NCBI GenBank assembly: GCA_031216445.1
Contig: CM062210.1
Location: 16,131,501-16,195,500, forward strand
Direction: 5' to 3'
DNA: 64,000 nucleotides
Origin: Lateolabrax maculatus
Lineage: Eukaryota > Chordata > Actinopteri > Acropomatiformes > Lateolabracidae
Below, piece by piece: positions 25,201 through 37,729 of the stretch (its first letter is position 1; the number at the start of each line of letters is the position of its first letter). The notes beneath the pieces were generated by a model, which worked only from the letters and a program-made list of their open reading frames with translations, ran no database searches and was not told the origin of the DNA. A program made the position numbers and the translations under genes.

Positions 25201-27190
25201 GTCCCGGTTCATCCCGGGGATTATCAGCTATCAGCTGCCGACTTTTCCGCCGGGGCCGGCTCTCAACTCATCTGCTCCTGAGCAGCGCTCCACTGCCTGT
25301 CATAATTGAGGCCGATACCGTTCCCCAATGGCTGCCATCTTACAGTGCTTCTCCCTCCCCCCCTTCCCTCCTCCTATCCCTCCGCATCCCTCTATGTGCC
25401 TTATCGCTCCCCAAAAACCTTCTCCCCGGGTCAGGCTGGGAGAAAGCACCAGACCTAGGTTTGGTGGACAGTTTGTAGTTTATTTTTTAGACCTACAGCC
25501 TAATCAAACATTTAATGAACACTGAAGGCTTTAAAGGTCAATACCAATATTATTATTGTTTGATGTAAGTCACTGATAGCTAATATTTTTGATTTGAAAC
25601 CGTATTTAGACCACTACATGACACCAAAACTCTCCAATGAACCCACAGAGTAACTAAATGGGTTAGTAACTGCATTCCATATCTGTTCATCTGAACGGAA
25701 AATTTATGTAAATATGTGGAGAAAATCCATTTCAGGTTGCGTAGACTTTTCATGTAGCTGAGGCCAGGGATGACCCCTTGGTCTAATTCTTTTTGTCAAG
25801 ACATTACAAAAATGTTTGCTGCACCCCCCTCCCCCCTAACTAGAAATCAAAGTCATCTTCCTCCGTCAAAAAGGGGAAGGAAGCGAGTTGAACTTTCAAA
25901 GGCTCAGACTGCAGGTTGACAAGTGTTTTTCCTCCTTTGATCGGAGGCGATGTCAGACAGAAGACTCGCTCTTTGAGGTGCCAGTGAAGGTGAGAACAGC
26001 TGACAAGCTGGAACAACATCCTTGCTCTCGTCTATTAGCGAAAAACCTATCTGCTAACGATAAATCCTCTACATTTATGCACACGGGCGACACAAGATGG
26101 AAACTGCTTTGGCACCGGGTACCTCCGTGAAGTTGACAAACAGAACAGAAGATCTGAGGTAAAAAAAAGCATTCACTTTCTTTTTTTCAGAAGAGCTGAA
26201 AAAACACATGAGCCAAAAACCATAGCATTTTACTTTTATGCCCTAACAGCATATTATGTCCATGCGTCAGTGCGACCTTCAGATTCAAAACTGTGTGCTT
26301 CCAGGAATAAAAAGGTAACTAGGTCATCTGTGTAGAACAGACCTCTATTCAAATGTTAAATCACCTTGCAAAAGGAATGAGCCTTTTCCGCATGTATTGC
26401 TGAAATGATGGCAGCAATAACACCTGGCGGTTAAAATGAACCATCCGAACATAACTCTCTGACCCAGAATCTGCAGGCAAAATGAGAGATCAACAAAAAA
26501 CAGACAGAAAGACAAAACCAGAACCATCACAGGGTTGAACAGTGACTTTCCTCTGTCAAATATAACATCTCTGCATGCAAAGACAGGCACATTGTCATGC
26601 AACTTTTACAAATTGAGCCGATGCCCATCCAGACTGACTGACTCACAACACACAAGTGCACTGTTGGTGTTGGCGCTCATTATTGACCCAATTCCTCAAC
26701 AAGTAATTCAATGTCATCTTCCTGGCAGGGGAATACAGCTTAGTCTGTTCGTAACAATACCCAGACTAAGTAATGATGTTCGCCCCGCAAACTAACAAAG
26801 CCATTTAGCTTAACAAACTTCTTAGACGAGACAGCATCATTACGTACAAATCAGCCATGAAATGTGATCTAAAAGCACTTGATCCATACCGCTACATGAC
26901 AGAGACGCTAGAAATGGAGTTCACAATGAGTGATTAAGTTCACAGTAAGAGGAAGAAGACATAATACAAGAAGTACTTTCACAGTATTTGAAGATGCAAT
27001 CTGTATTTAGATTTTTGATTTTGGTGTTTCCTGCTGCGGTTTCGTCCTCTGAGGTGTTAATTAATGTGAAATTTTGACGTCTCTTTTCTTGGGTTGTCTG
27101 ACGATAAAAGGCTGAGTTTCTGGACTCCAGTACAACCAAAATTGAACAATGGCAATTTATTGAGCAAACAAGAGCGGTGGTGGTAGGCGG
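22260..27190. other. Gene-free stretch
   Basis: Mostly AT-rich. GC-richer patch at 25170-25420 with CCGGTTTGTCCCGG. A possible decayed repeat starts with TAGGGATGCTCTGATCC at 24853. A short inverted CGCCCT/AGGGCG surrounds TAATC at 22845-22859. No gene is supported. Confidence 0.55.
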
Positions 27191-27195
27191 ATTCC

Positions 27196-27384
27196 TTTTT
27201 TGCCTTTGTACAGAGCCAGGCTAGCTGTTTCCCCGTTTCCAGTCTTTATGCTTAGTTAAGTTAACAATCTTCTGGATGGAGCTTCATATGTAACGATACG
27301 AGAGTGGTATTAATGTTTTCATTTATCTCTCAGCAAAAAAGCAAATAATCGTATAGTCCCCAAAATGTCAAACTATTCCTTTAA
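27196..27384 (+). mobile_element. Truncated copy of the 12142-12502 repeat family
   Basis: It shares with 12142-12502 the core GCTAGCTGTTTCCCC, TTTCCAGTCTTTATGCT, the GAGCTTCATATGTAAC segment and the right end CAAAATGTCAAACTATTCCTTTAAG. Only the right-hand half of the element is present. Confidence 0.55.
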
Positions 27385-27894
27385 GCAAACTAATTCCACA
27401 TCAGTCAGTTTTGTCCCACCTGATAGTGTTGACATTAACAACACATTTAAAATTTTTCTCTAACTGCAAAAGGTTCGGCCACAGAGAGTAGCAAAATGTT
27501 AATTCCTTTATATGGAAATGTTGGGGATTATTACTTTACTATGCAATAGATAGCAATAATCACATTTAAGCCTTATGTGGAATTTCCATGGCTAAATCAA
27601 AGAGGATTTTATCTCCATTCACATAAGAGATCATTGGAGTGCTAACTTGCTTTGAGGAAACCCAGCTTGGCTTTGCTAAAGTCAGGGATCACACAGTGTA
27701 ACACAGTTTGTGGCTTCTCACTGCACGCCACAGAGGAAGAGGAAGTATTAGACACGAGGAAGGGTGGGCGTTTTGGGGGGGAGGCAGGAGGTTGATCCAC
27801 CACCAGAATGCTTCGCCGCGTCTCTGCGCCATCAGTGCACCAGTCAGTAGGCGCGGGAGAAGACAAATTACCAGAGGAATGACTGGAGAGTAAG

Positions 27895-28035
27895 GCGAGC
27901 TTCCCATTCCCAGCCTCCTCCAGATGGACATAATTAAACCATTAGCCGGCAAGTGGGGGCTGATGACTCCATCAGGACCCATTTTGGGCTTAAATAAACG
28001 GTGGAAAATAAAGCTGCGTTCAAAATTGCAGCCCG
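27895..28035. promoter_or_regulatory. Conserved-element-like block (unverified)
   Basis: CATAATTAAACCATTAGCC around 27930 plus GCTTAAATAAACGG near 27990 (forkhead-like TAAACA variant). Complex, non-repetitive. Lies 0.3 kb before the candidate exon at 28352. Confidence 0.2.
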
Positions 28036-28351
28036 CTTGTTCACGCGCTGTTTACCAGCAGTGTGCTAGAAACCAAAGGGAAAAAAGAAGGGGTGGGCTG
28101 TTTTTCCAAATTCATCTGTTGTTGTTTTGCTTTTTCTGCCTACTTTTCTTTTTTATTCGATGACAGAAGGACTTTTTATCTTTGAAGAACTTAAGCAGCA
28201 CTTCTGGGCTCGGCTGTGAAAACATCTTGCAGGCGATCCTACTGTAGGATCCAAAACGAGGGTGACGATTTAAGATGAGACATCCGGGGATGAGATCTGA
28301 ATAGGCGTTCTCCCTCCCCTCTTGGGTCTAGTTTATCTGTCTTCACCTCAG

Positions 28352-28618
28352 CTGTCCTATATATCTGAGCACAGAGAGGCTGCTGGTGTGAATCTGGCCT
28401 GCCATCATTCACTCTGTCCAACTCTCTTAGAGTCTCTGCAACTACCGCCACAAGTGCTGCGGCAAGCAATCATGGCCACAATGGCAAAGCATTTACTCCC
28501 TCTATCTGCTACTTTTAGCTGCCGTTTGAGTGATACGACATCGCTCTATAGCAGGTGTTTTCTTTTCAACTGTGGAACACGATTCGAAAAGGTGAGATCT
28601 TCCTGCAACGAATGCAAG
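28352..28618 (+). other. Candidate exon with two nested donors, unassigned
   Basis: An acceptor with a good polypyrimidine tract (ATCTGTCTTCACCTCAG, AG at 28350-28351) precedes a continuously open frame that reaches two consensus donors: AAAAG|GTGAGA (exon end 28591, 240 bp) and GCAAG|GTGAGT (exon end 28618, 267 bp). Both lengths are multiples of three and both donors leave phase 0, which is what alternative donors in a coding exon would need. The peptide ends in a Cys-containing segment (SSCNECK) but matches nothing I recognise. The opposite strand also has a 76-codon open frame here, so low stop density alone may explain the openness. This could also be an lncRNA exon. Confidence 0.2.
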
Positions 28619-30394
28619 GTGAGTCCGTTTTGTCGAAGCGGTGACCTGAGTTGTTGCACTCTCCCTTGCTATCCTTACCATCTGACTTCATGGGTATTAC
28701 TCAGACACTTCACCTTGACAGATAACTCTGTGCAAAATAAACATGAAATAGCTACCACGAAAAGAACCTGACCCCACAGCGACTTCAGCTGCAGGAATTT
28801 ATCACCCTATTTATCACCCTGTAAGGATGAAATAATGGCTGATCGTAAATTCTCCCGGATCACAGCGTATTATATAACTCAGAAGGGCTATTTGTTGTGA
28901 GGTGGCAAGCAAAACTGTCAAGCTGATCTTAAAGATGTCAGCACCGCCTTACACACAGTAGCAGCTGAATCATGGGAAATGTTGTTTTCCTCTCTCCCAG
29001 TTAATGACAGGGCGCGCTCGCCAGGTCACCCTGCAACTGAACCAGGCATCAGTGCTCCCGTGTGTGGAGTGAGGTGCCTCTGTTTACCTGCCCCCGATTG
29101 CCAACACAAGGTCCTTTTTTTCTTCCCTCTCTTCGACACCATCAGGTAATATAGGAACAGCTGCTCCAGGGTCTTTTTACTTTCACTTTTTCTGCCTCAC
29201 CCCAATACTTCTCCAATCTCTCTGTATATCACAATGTCTCTAGTGTTTCTCTCCCTTTCTTCTCCCTGACAATGAAATACAGTGACACCAATCTCGGGGG
29301 TCCCTTGGCGCCAACATGCAGCTGTGTGGCTGTCCCACTTTCCTACCATCGAACACCCAGCATGCCAACACTTTTTCCACATAGTTCTACCAACGGCGAC
29401 ACTTCTCCTCTTACTCCTTGTTGTTTCCTTTCACTCGTCGTCTCCTCCTCCCTCTCTTTATTCTCTCCTCTTCCGTCACTCACTTTATCCGACGATGGCA
29501 GCGTCAAAGATAAGGGCCAAACAAAAAGTCAACATCCCTGTGAACATCTGTTCTGTTTCACCGCTTGCTCGCTCGCTCTGGTGCTCCATTTTACGTTTGA
29601 TTTCTCTGTCAGCGTCGGGGGAACGCCACTTCGAGCTGCTAGCGTATGGCATGCTACAAGGCATCCAAAACGCCCTTGTTGAATTAAAAATACAGCATAT
29701 GCTGCAGACAGCTCTTTGTGATGTTACAAAGAGCCGACATCCCCTCTCTTTAGGAAGTGGAGCGCACACCTGACATGAACAGCAAGGTGTTTACTGATAT
29801 AACAGCTTACTTAGATAGCTGGAGAAGAGCAAGGCAGTATCAGGTCTGTACACGGTGGCCACGACTGTATTCTGTTTTAAATTATAATGAAGTGAGTGAT
29901 TCCTTATTGATGAATATTGACTCATTTACATATGAAATATGAGATGAGGGGTCCCAAGTAGACATGTTAATGACTCACAAAACTGTTGGGAACCACTGCA
30001 TTTCACTTAAATTCAGTCAATTTGATCATTATCTTTTTTACTATTTCCCTATTATTAATAAAGACCAAGGGGGAAAAAAAAAAGTTGAATTCAACCACCT
30101 TACTTTAAATCTAACTCTTTTTATCAATGATTTACTCACTCCACGCTGCTTCTGTTGTTGTGTCACATGTCGATGGTGCAACCTAGCAAGACACTTGTTA
30201 AATGATTGGCTGTTTGACTGTCACTCATAGCACGCTCCGTTATTAAGCGATATGACAGGCGGTTTATGAGCCAGGGAGGGGGCGTGCTTGGGGTTTGTTT
30301 GTGCACTCAAACTCTGCGTATTCGTTATATGCTTTCCCTAGCGGTTTGCATTTAAGGCATTTAAGTGAATAGTGAACAAATTTTTTATATTGTT

Positions 30395-30440
30395 AATAAT
30401 GATGCACATATCGCTATCGTCTTATTGCCCAGGCCTAGAT
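30395..30440 (+). mobile_element. Short repeat end fragment
   Basis: ATATCGCTATCGTCTTATTG followed by CCCAGGCCTAG is the typical end of a fish DNA-transposon-like repeat, recalled from general experience. Only the end is visible here. Confidence 0.35.
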
Positions 30441-31555
30441 GTTCAATTTTTACACCTTAACAAGCTCTGTCACCCAGCTATACAATAGATAAGAGAGGCA
30501 AGACACCAGCAAAATGTACAGAGCTAAGTGTTTTCTTTCCAACATATTTGGCAGTTCCAGTTCTGACTGAGTGTTAATTTTGACACACTGTCACAACAGC
30601 AGCCGCAGCACACTTTCACAAGGGGACCACAGGCATCGCCAAAGACCCAGAACACCCACTCTGAAGCCCCACCAGCAGCCAGGGCGGAGGGCGAGAGGGG
30701 GAGATTGTGTCTGTCATGTTCCAGCTGAGACCCAGCAAGGAGAAGCTTTAGTCTTCTCCCTCCATTGCCCTCCCAACCCTCTAATAATCACAGACAGACA
30801 TCTCTTTGACATCCCCCTCCTCCTCTCTCATCTGACGCTACCACAAAACCAGCAATTGGCCTCAAATCAGCCAAACATAATCCCGCCATCCTCCTCGTTT
30901 TCTGTCCGCAGTGTTGACTTGTACGGGGAGAGACAACAGGGAAGAACAAAAGAACTGGTGGAGGTTTCGAGTCTTGATCCGGCTCAGCCATTCTGCCTCC
31001 TCTGGTGTCAGGGAGGAGCAGTGTTTAGCACAGTCAGCTAGCTCCATGCTGTCTCTACTGTTCTGTGTAATTGCACTCAATGGACCCTGAGAAGTACACA
31101 GGCTGCAGACTTTCTTCCTCTCTCTTATGACTGCTGTCTTCATGGACACCGAAAAGGTGAGCACATCGCAAAGCGAGCCACATCCAAGATGTCTTAAAAA
31201 AAACTGAACAAAACAAAAAACTGTCCGTTGGCCTTTGAGACTCCTGCGCGCTCAATCAATGCAGCGTTGCGCGACTCTTTTCCTTCCCTTCACTTCCTTT
31301 CCTCTGGCCCTCGTCTTCATCCATCAAACTGTAGCTCTCTAAACTGGGAGAGCTCGACACCCCGGTGCTTAACCCCTCTTCTCTTCCTCTGCTCAATCAT
31401 TCACCCCCCAACCCTCTTTGTCTCACACCTGCCCTGGATCGTTTGCATGTGTTCGCTGTGTTTACCCTCAGGTTGCTCAGGTGATATACCTCCCGCTGAC
31501 CTACGAGTTGGGGGACACAAGCCCTGGCAGCTGTCCCGACTGTAAGACACTCGTA

Positions 31556-31602
<47 letters not shown>
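31556..31602. repeat. (AC)n microsatellite, about 23 units
   Basis: Pure AC repeat. Confidence 0.95.
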
Positions 31603-31604
<2 letters not shown>

Positions 31605-31964
31605 CCCTGTGCTTATTTCCTCTCCTCTGTCTCGCTGTCATGACACACACAGTTCCCTGGGAATCACGCTCATTTTCCATCTATCATCCGGTCCCACTTC
31701 CCACCTATGCCATCGCCATTGTGCCACCCAACACTGCTCCACTTTCCTCCTGCCTCCCGGTAGGCCGTCTCTGGACTCTTCTTGTGCTTCTTTGCTGGAG
31801 CCCTCGACACGGAGGCCGCACACCCAGGTGCGGGGGTGGTGCAGGGTACACGCTCACAGACATGGATGGCTAACCACCTGAAACGCAGGTGGGATTATAA
31901 AGACAATGGCTTGGCTTTATGGGACATTTGTGGGCTTTCTGGCTGGTCTGGTAGAGAGTAGAGA

Positions 31965-32105
31965 AATTCAAGCTCCCTTCTGTGTTGGCAAGCGTCCTTG
32001 AACAAGACACTGAATCACTACCATGTCTGGAGCTGTTGTTCTGTGGCCGGCGCTGACCTCTGACCTCCCTCTGGAGGAGGTGGAACATGAGAGTTTCATT
32101 TCAAC
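31965..32105 (+). mobile_element. Repeat-like segment (GTCCTTGAACAAGACACTGAA type)
   Basis: The phrase GCGTCCTTGAACAAGACACTG followed by a CTGTTGTTCTGTGGC stretch and GACCTCTGACCTCCCTCTGG matches a widespread fish repeat by eye. It is placed immediately before the candidate microexon at 32110. Confidence 0.4.
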
Positions 32106-32109
32106 TTAG

Positions 32110-32157
32110 AGCAGGATGCAGTGTTGCCCAGCAGGTGCAGCTTTGACAAGACCTCAG
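32110..32157 (+). other. Candidate 48-bp microexon, unassigned
   Basis: The sequence TTTCATTTCAACTTAG (ending 32109) is followed by 48 bp and then a strong donor, CTCAG|GTAAGC. The 16 codons are open (SRMQCCPAGAALTRPQ). It directly follows a repeat-like segment, so the acceptor may come from the repeat. No known protein was recognised. Confidence 0.13.
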
Positions 32158-32169
32158 GTAAGCCTGGTG

Positions 32170-32735
32170 AAAATGTTTGTATCAGACGATATCGGTAATT
32201 ATTGTGATAAATGTCATTATTTCTTTCGGGTGTATAGGCAGATTTTTTCTTGTGAGGGAAAGTTGAGGAAACCAGATGTTTAATTGTGGTTTAAACTGTT
32301 ATTGTCAGAACATGACAAACACTTGACAAACAGCGGAACATTTCACAAATCTGAGCTAGATTCCAAACAATTACAATCAAAACAATGTGAAATCATCTAA
32401 ACACCATAGCAGCAGAGCGTTGTTCCAAACAAAACACCCTGTAGGAAAGTGTTTGTTCTTTACCGAGTGTGCACAGCGGACCTAAGCAAGTGACGGGAGC
32501 CTTGTCTAGTCCCAAATGGAAATTTTCCCCGTTGTCCTCCAAGACTGGCGAATTAGCACCCCCATCTCCCAGTGTTACTTGTTATTTTCTATTAAGAAAA
32601 CTATATCCAGGCAATTGTTGTTGTTTTATCTCCCTCAAGTTTATTTTCCTTCCATTGACCTGGCTTAAAGGTGCTATGTTCAGTAAATGATATCACAATT
32701 ATTGTGATGCATCATAATAACTACTGCAAGCAAGC
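32170..32735. mobile_element. Region flanked by direct repeats of a GATATC...ATTATTGTGAT motif
   Basis: 32188-32220 and 32689-32719 share GATATC followed by ATTATTGTGAT and then AT-rich ATCATAAT-like sequence in the same orientation, about 500 bp apart. Each copy is partly self-complementary. This suggests the two ends of one non-autonomous element or two insertions of one family. No coding frame of note lies between. Confidence 0.35.
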
Positions 32736-32749
32736 AAGCACTATCAGAT

Positions 32750-33002
32750 ACTGGTAGGGTTCCAGACTAATTCACAAATGCATATTAGTCTGGAACCTCT
32801 AAGTTCATTTTTGATTTTCAAGGGGCGTTTTTGAGGGGTGGAAACACCTGAACGGCGCTAGTCTCTGTAAGTCATCGTATTAAACTCGCCTCATACTAGA
32901 TAAACACTTGTGATTGGTTTACCCGATAAAACGGGGTCTAGTCGTCTGTCAGAGTGAATGCAAATGAACATGAGCTCGCAGATTTGTCTGGTTCCCAGGA
33001 TA
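32750..33002. mobile_element. Foldback-end repeat candidate
   Basis: Begins with a perfect 14-bp stem (GGTTCCAGACTAAT at 32758-32771 and its complement at 32784-32797, 12-nt loop). The related phrase GTCTGGTTCCCAGG lies at 32984-33000, so the segment may be an element with similar ends. The interior contains TGATTGGTTTACCCGATAAAAC and ATGCAAATGAACATGAGCTCG. Confidence 0.3.
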
Positions 33003-33843
33003 GTTATATTGCTGTGGACAAAACAGAAAGGTGTTCAAAGTGTCCAAGTTCAAAGGAAGCTGAAATTTCATCAGAGTTTCTGACAACTGTTATAAGGTGA
33101 GAATGAAGAAGGGCACTTTGTGATTGAGACAGAACATGACAAGGTTTATGGGAAATGTGGTCTGAATCTACAGCAAAATATGGCAAAAAATGACAATGCA
33201 AAAAAGGGATACAATGATCAAACCTTCACTCGCTTGATGCTGATTTTGATGAACTCAGGGCATTTGCTGATATAAAGTACCGATTTGATACCAGTGATCA
33301 ATAATCCTCCCTCATTTAACAAGCCTAAGTCTATATGCATCTATATATCTTCTATATCACCTAAAACCTACATTATATCACTTATCTGAGCTGTGTCTTT
33401 AATTCGACAGAGGTATGATGGTACCTACAGCTAGATTAGTTGACCTTAGTTGCTAAAGCAAAACAGCAAGAGACCCTTAACTTTAAGATCTTTGTAGGCC
33501 CTAAAAGTTTTTCAGAGTTAAAGTTCAGAAAAAACAACTTCATTTTATTTTTATTTTTTTCTATCATATGTTAGGAGTTTAACTTTGAATGTTGCTTATT
33601 AGAAGTGAATATTTAATGTTTGTTTGACAGTTGCTTACATCAAAACAGTGCCCCCTGTTAACCTTCTACGAGCATTAAAAAAAACACACAGATGTTATCC
33701 TTCCCAACATTATAGTGAATATAACTTGACAAGCCTGAACAGGGGACATAGAGGAGATAATATCAGATCATCACTATGTGAAAACTATCATGATCACTGA
33801 GATGATGGCAATAAAGATGGCATATTAGTGCATAACGACTTTC

Positions 33844-33885
33844 GGGGGGAGAGAAGGGGTGTGTGTGTGGTGGGGGGGGGGGGGC
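33844..33885 (+). repeat. G-rich tract with central (GT)n
   Basis: G runs of 6, 4 and 13 flank a short GT repeat; potential quadruplex. Confidence 0.8.
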
Positions 33886-35779
33886 TTGGAGCAAAACAAC
33901 GCTGGCTCCCATTTTCTCAAGTTCAATTAAATGGCTTGTGACAGCGCGCATGTGAGGGCATATCTGCCGCGCGCCACTTGACTCCCGTCATTAGGGTGTG
34001 ATGGTGCCAGGCTACACCAGTTTTATAAGCGTATTTTTAGCAATAATAACCAGCTGGTGAACATAGATGGCTGTGAAAACGCTGGGGGGGCCTGTGATGG
34101 CGTCAAGTTGCGTCTACGGCTCAAGGGGATGATGAGTGACAATAAAGTCTTTGCTGTGCTGTTGTTAGTGTGATTAAGGCATACAGTGAAATAAAGATTA
34201 TGTCCTAATTCAGATGTTATATAATTGATAATAAATAATAAAGCAATGTGATATCATTTACGAGTGTGTGTGTACGCACGTACGTGTGTGTAAGTGTGAT
34301 TATGACAAAGGCCTTATAGTCTTTATGCAGCACCTCATCTTTCACAAAGCATTTTGTCGATTTGCTTGAGAAAGAGGTAAGAAAAGTAAAACATGTCAAA
34401 GTAACTGCTTACTAAGTCTCCTGCCAATTGTCAGTCTAATTAAAAAAATGCTAATTATAACGTGCGTTCGTCTCAAACAGCCACTCAGGTATAACGCCCT
34501 GGCTGTCAGGTGTAAACAAGGCTCACAGTTGCACAGGAAGGAAATCAGTCGACATCTGTTAATTTATCTCAGGCAGGAGACCAAATTGAAAAATGGATTG
34601 CTCGACGTGCACTCGGCGCAAATCTGAATCGTGATCAAGGAGCGACACGTCTCAACACCTGCTTAGAGCGCGATAATGGGCATGGCTGCAGTGTGGCCAA
34701 GTGCGCAGCCAATAAGGATCAGATTACCATCTTGGCAAGGAAGCCGGTCAACGACAAGCAGGTGTGTGGAGGACTTCAGCCTGGAAGCTGGAGCTGTTCT
34801 GATGAGGAGCGACAGAGACAGCATGACAACAGAAAAGTCTGAATGTTTAGTTCTTCGGACTACCTTCACACACAACTTTAAATCCTGATGCCGTGATTTC
34901 TTATTTAGCACATGTATCCTGACAAATGCATGAGACCATATGTGCTCCAAAAAGTTTGATGTTTGTTATATACTATTCAAACATGGGTGTTTATCCATCC
35001 ATCCATCCTTACTCAGAAAAGCCAAGTACATCACTGATTTGTCCACCTTCTGCAATTATTAATTACTGTCCAGGAGAGAGCTGTTGGACACTGATTATTT
35101 AAACAGTTAGGGGGCTGTTCCAAGACGCAGATGTAATGTTTTATTTGGAATACCTGCAGATTAAAGCCTGGAACTTCTGCAAAGCTGAAACATAGACTCA
35201 TGTAAAAAGGTGTTCAAATAATTCAGCCAAGTTATGCAGCTAACTCAGTAAACCTGATTCATGTACTACCAAATACATTGTGATATTGTTCTAATATAGC
35301 TGTTAACTATTTGTTCCCCTGAAAAGTGGACTTTAAGTTTTTGCTGGGGGTGAATGTGCAGAAATGTATACAGAAAATACCAAATATATAAGATTACAAC
35401 TATGTTACACTGTGTTATGAAACAGTTAACAGTTATTGAAAGTTACAGACGTAATAAAGACAGTAATAAGCATTTAGATCTGTTTAACTACTAACTTACA
35501 GTGTGTTATCATCCATTTATTTATTTTCATCTATACAGCTACTAAATGCCAAGGGCTGTTCCAAAAAAAGTGTTTCTTTTCTAACTTAATTAACTTCTGT
35601 CATCTAGCATAGTTTATTTTTTGCCAAATGTAATCATCATAGACACTGCATTTTTTTAATTTATTTGGTGTGTTGCTAATCATAATAATGCAGTAATAAT
35701 TAATAATTCTTTGTAATTTTATTTATCCATGCCTATTTAACATGTGTAATTTTGAAATTGCTAGTCTAGGCTCATTAAT

Positions 35780-35920
35780 ACCCCCCACTCTGTTATATCC
35801 ATGTGATAATCCTATTTTTCTTCAGTATATCCATTATTACAAGCTGCAGCTGCAACACTCCCTCCACTCATTTCCCCACAGGGATCATTAAAGTTTCATG
35901 TTATTTTATCTTATCTGAAC
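35780..35920 (+). mobile_element. Possible LINE 3' end fragment
   Basis: TTCCCCACAGGGATCATTAAAG followed by TTATTTTATCTTATCT resembles the 3' terminus of fish LINE elements (the GGGATCAATAAAG...TATCTTATC tail). No reverse-transcriptase frame precedes it, so if real it is a severely 5'-truncated copy in plus orientation. Confidence 0.4.
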
Positions 35921-36724
35921 AGGTGATGTTAGTGGCTGAGTAAAGTGTCTCCTGTAAGAAGGTAAATTCTTGCTAGAAGCAAACCAGTCTTCATTATAGG
36001 AGTCTAATGAGTGGAAATGAAAGACAATGAATCTATTCACCATTCAGGGTTGGCTGGCTCTTTACTGTAGCCAGACTAATGATAATGCATTCTCTGGTTT
36101 TAACAAAGAGCCAATCCATATGCCCTCTGACTCATTACATAACACTGCTCCAGCTCACAGCCAGGAGGTCTGTGGGTGATGGGAAAAGCTAATCTGTGTT
36201 GATGTTTTGCTCATTTTTGTTGGAGTTATTATTGTTCTCCTTATTACACATTAAGGCTCTGAACTGATGTCTTCACAGTGTAATACAAACACATTTGCTA
36301 TTGATACTTAAAATATTATAATAATAGCATATGGTTGAAATGACACATACTGTACTAATATTTTCTTTGTCGATTGTTAATATGATGACACAGTATCATC
36401 TACATAGATTATTGATAATGCACAATCACTTGTTTAATCTGTACAAAAGCCAAAGTGTAAAAACATCAAGTTACTATTTCCTAAAATACTAAATATTCCT
36501 TTAAACACATATCCACTTGATTGAGTATCACAGTGAAGTAAAACATTTTTTAAAAAAAACATGGAGTACATTAAAAACAGCACAACTAACAATTGATCAA
36601 ACAACTACAGGATGTGTGAAGTTGGCCTAAAAGAAAATAAAAAATTGAAAAAATAAAGTAAAATGATAAATGCATGCAGGAATTACAGACCTCAGGTAAG
36701 TGATTGTGGTTATGAGTGGAAGCA

Positions 36725-36726
<2 letters not shown>

Positions 36727-36760
<34 letters not shown>
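36727..36760. repeat. (TG)n microsatellite
   Basis: About 16 pure units. Confidence 0.95.
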
Positions 36761-36761
<1 letters not shown>

Positions 36762-37698
36762 ACAGCAGAGAGCTTACACAGACAGGCATACTTGCCTGAA
36801 GACAAATAGTCCTTTGACCTTTGTATGAACCAGCAGCCCCTGGTGGGTGATAACTCATGACCTGGTGGACTGGTGGGGCATCCATCTCTCACCCTGGTGA
36901 GGATGAATGTGATGATGAACGCACCCGCTTGCTGCTATTTAGATAGCCCTGAAGTCACAGCTATGACAAACTACCCACACACAGAGAGCCAGGGCTGAGC
37001 CTTGTTTATACTGTCTGCCCATTCAACACCAGGCTAGGACTGTACAAACTATAACTGTGCCACAGGGAACTAGTACAAACTCAGGGTCAACCAAGACCAG
37101 ATATCTGCCTCAGTGAGGACGCTAATTTACAGAGTTTCACACTATACACTAGATACGCTCTATAGAGTACGTTAAATATTCCTACAGTACAGTTTGTGTA
37201 CATTAATGTCAACAAATGTATTGAGTCCTGCCATTAGTTAAACAGTCATTTAATCACTAAATTGATAAAAAGGCGAGATTTGTCAGGGCTTCACCGATTC
37301 AGGTCAGCAAGTGACCGGATCGATCACATCATATGTTTGCCTCTCAGTCATTAAACAGAGCAGGGCATCGTTGCCCACCACCTCCACTAACCAATCCCCC
37401 CCTGCTGGCTGATATCAGGTCTTTCACAAAACTATGACGATCTAAAGGAGAAGAGACACAAGCTAAAACAGAACTTTTGGTCAAAAATGATTTCACAGAA
37501 GACTCCCTCGTCATCGAAGATTTCAGGGGCTTTGTGTCGAGGAAGATGTACGGCAGTGCATCGTCACACACATGCAGTCTCCTCCACCACTCTCTAACCC
37601 ACAATAATTCATCAGCAGATTCAGCACCTCTCCATCTGACAGGTAAGTTGTCATTTCACTGCTCAAATGGTGATGTTCTATAACAAGTAGGAATGCTA

Positions 37699-37729
37699 CA
37701 TGAAGCACATGAAGCACATGAAGCACATG
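37699..37729. repeat. 9-bp tandem repeat, 3.4 copies
   Basis: Unit ATGAAGCAC, perfect copies. Confidence 0.9.

Larger units (their letters stand above)
33010..36700. other. Gene-free, AT-rich stretch
   Basis: Long AT-rich DNA with the G-rich tract at 33.85 kb, a complex block around 34640-34880 and the LINE-like tail at 35.9 kb. GGGCTGTTCCAA occurs at 35112 and 35563. No gene is supported. Confidence 0.55.

Noticed and set aside
29272..29773. Overlapping frames of 136 and 163 codons on the plus strand and 94 on the minus
   Set aside because: The C/T-rich segment at 29400-29480 lowers stop density. Two long frames in the same place cannot both be coding, and neither is recognised.
29979..30000. 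TTGGGAACCACTG phrase found in some fish repeats
   Set aside because: Too short to assign to a family here.
31110..31157. Short ATG frame ending at donor GAAAAG|GTGAGC
   Set aside because: Only ten codons, weak start context and no promoter nearby.
30571..31873. Frames of 156 and 151 codons
   Set aside because: Low stop density in C-rich and CA-repeat DNA, shadow frames on the minus strand, no known family.
35112..35574. Repeated 12-mer GGGCTGTTCCAA
   Set aside because: Only 12 bases shared with no extended similarity; could be chance.
36662..36695. Strong donor CTCAG|GTAAGT
   Set aside because: No acceptor or open exon upstream; AT-rich surroundings.
37499..37641. Perfect donor GACAG|GTAAGT with an open frame upstream
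   Set aside because: The upstream AG sites lack a polypyrimidine tract, so no convincing exon can be drawn.
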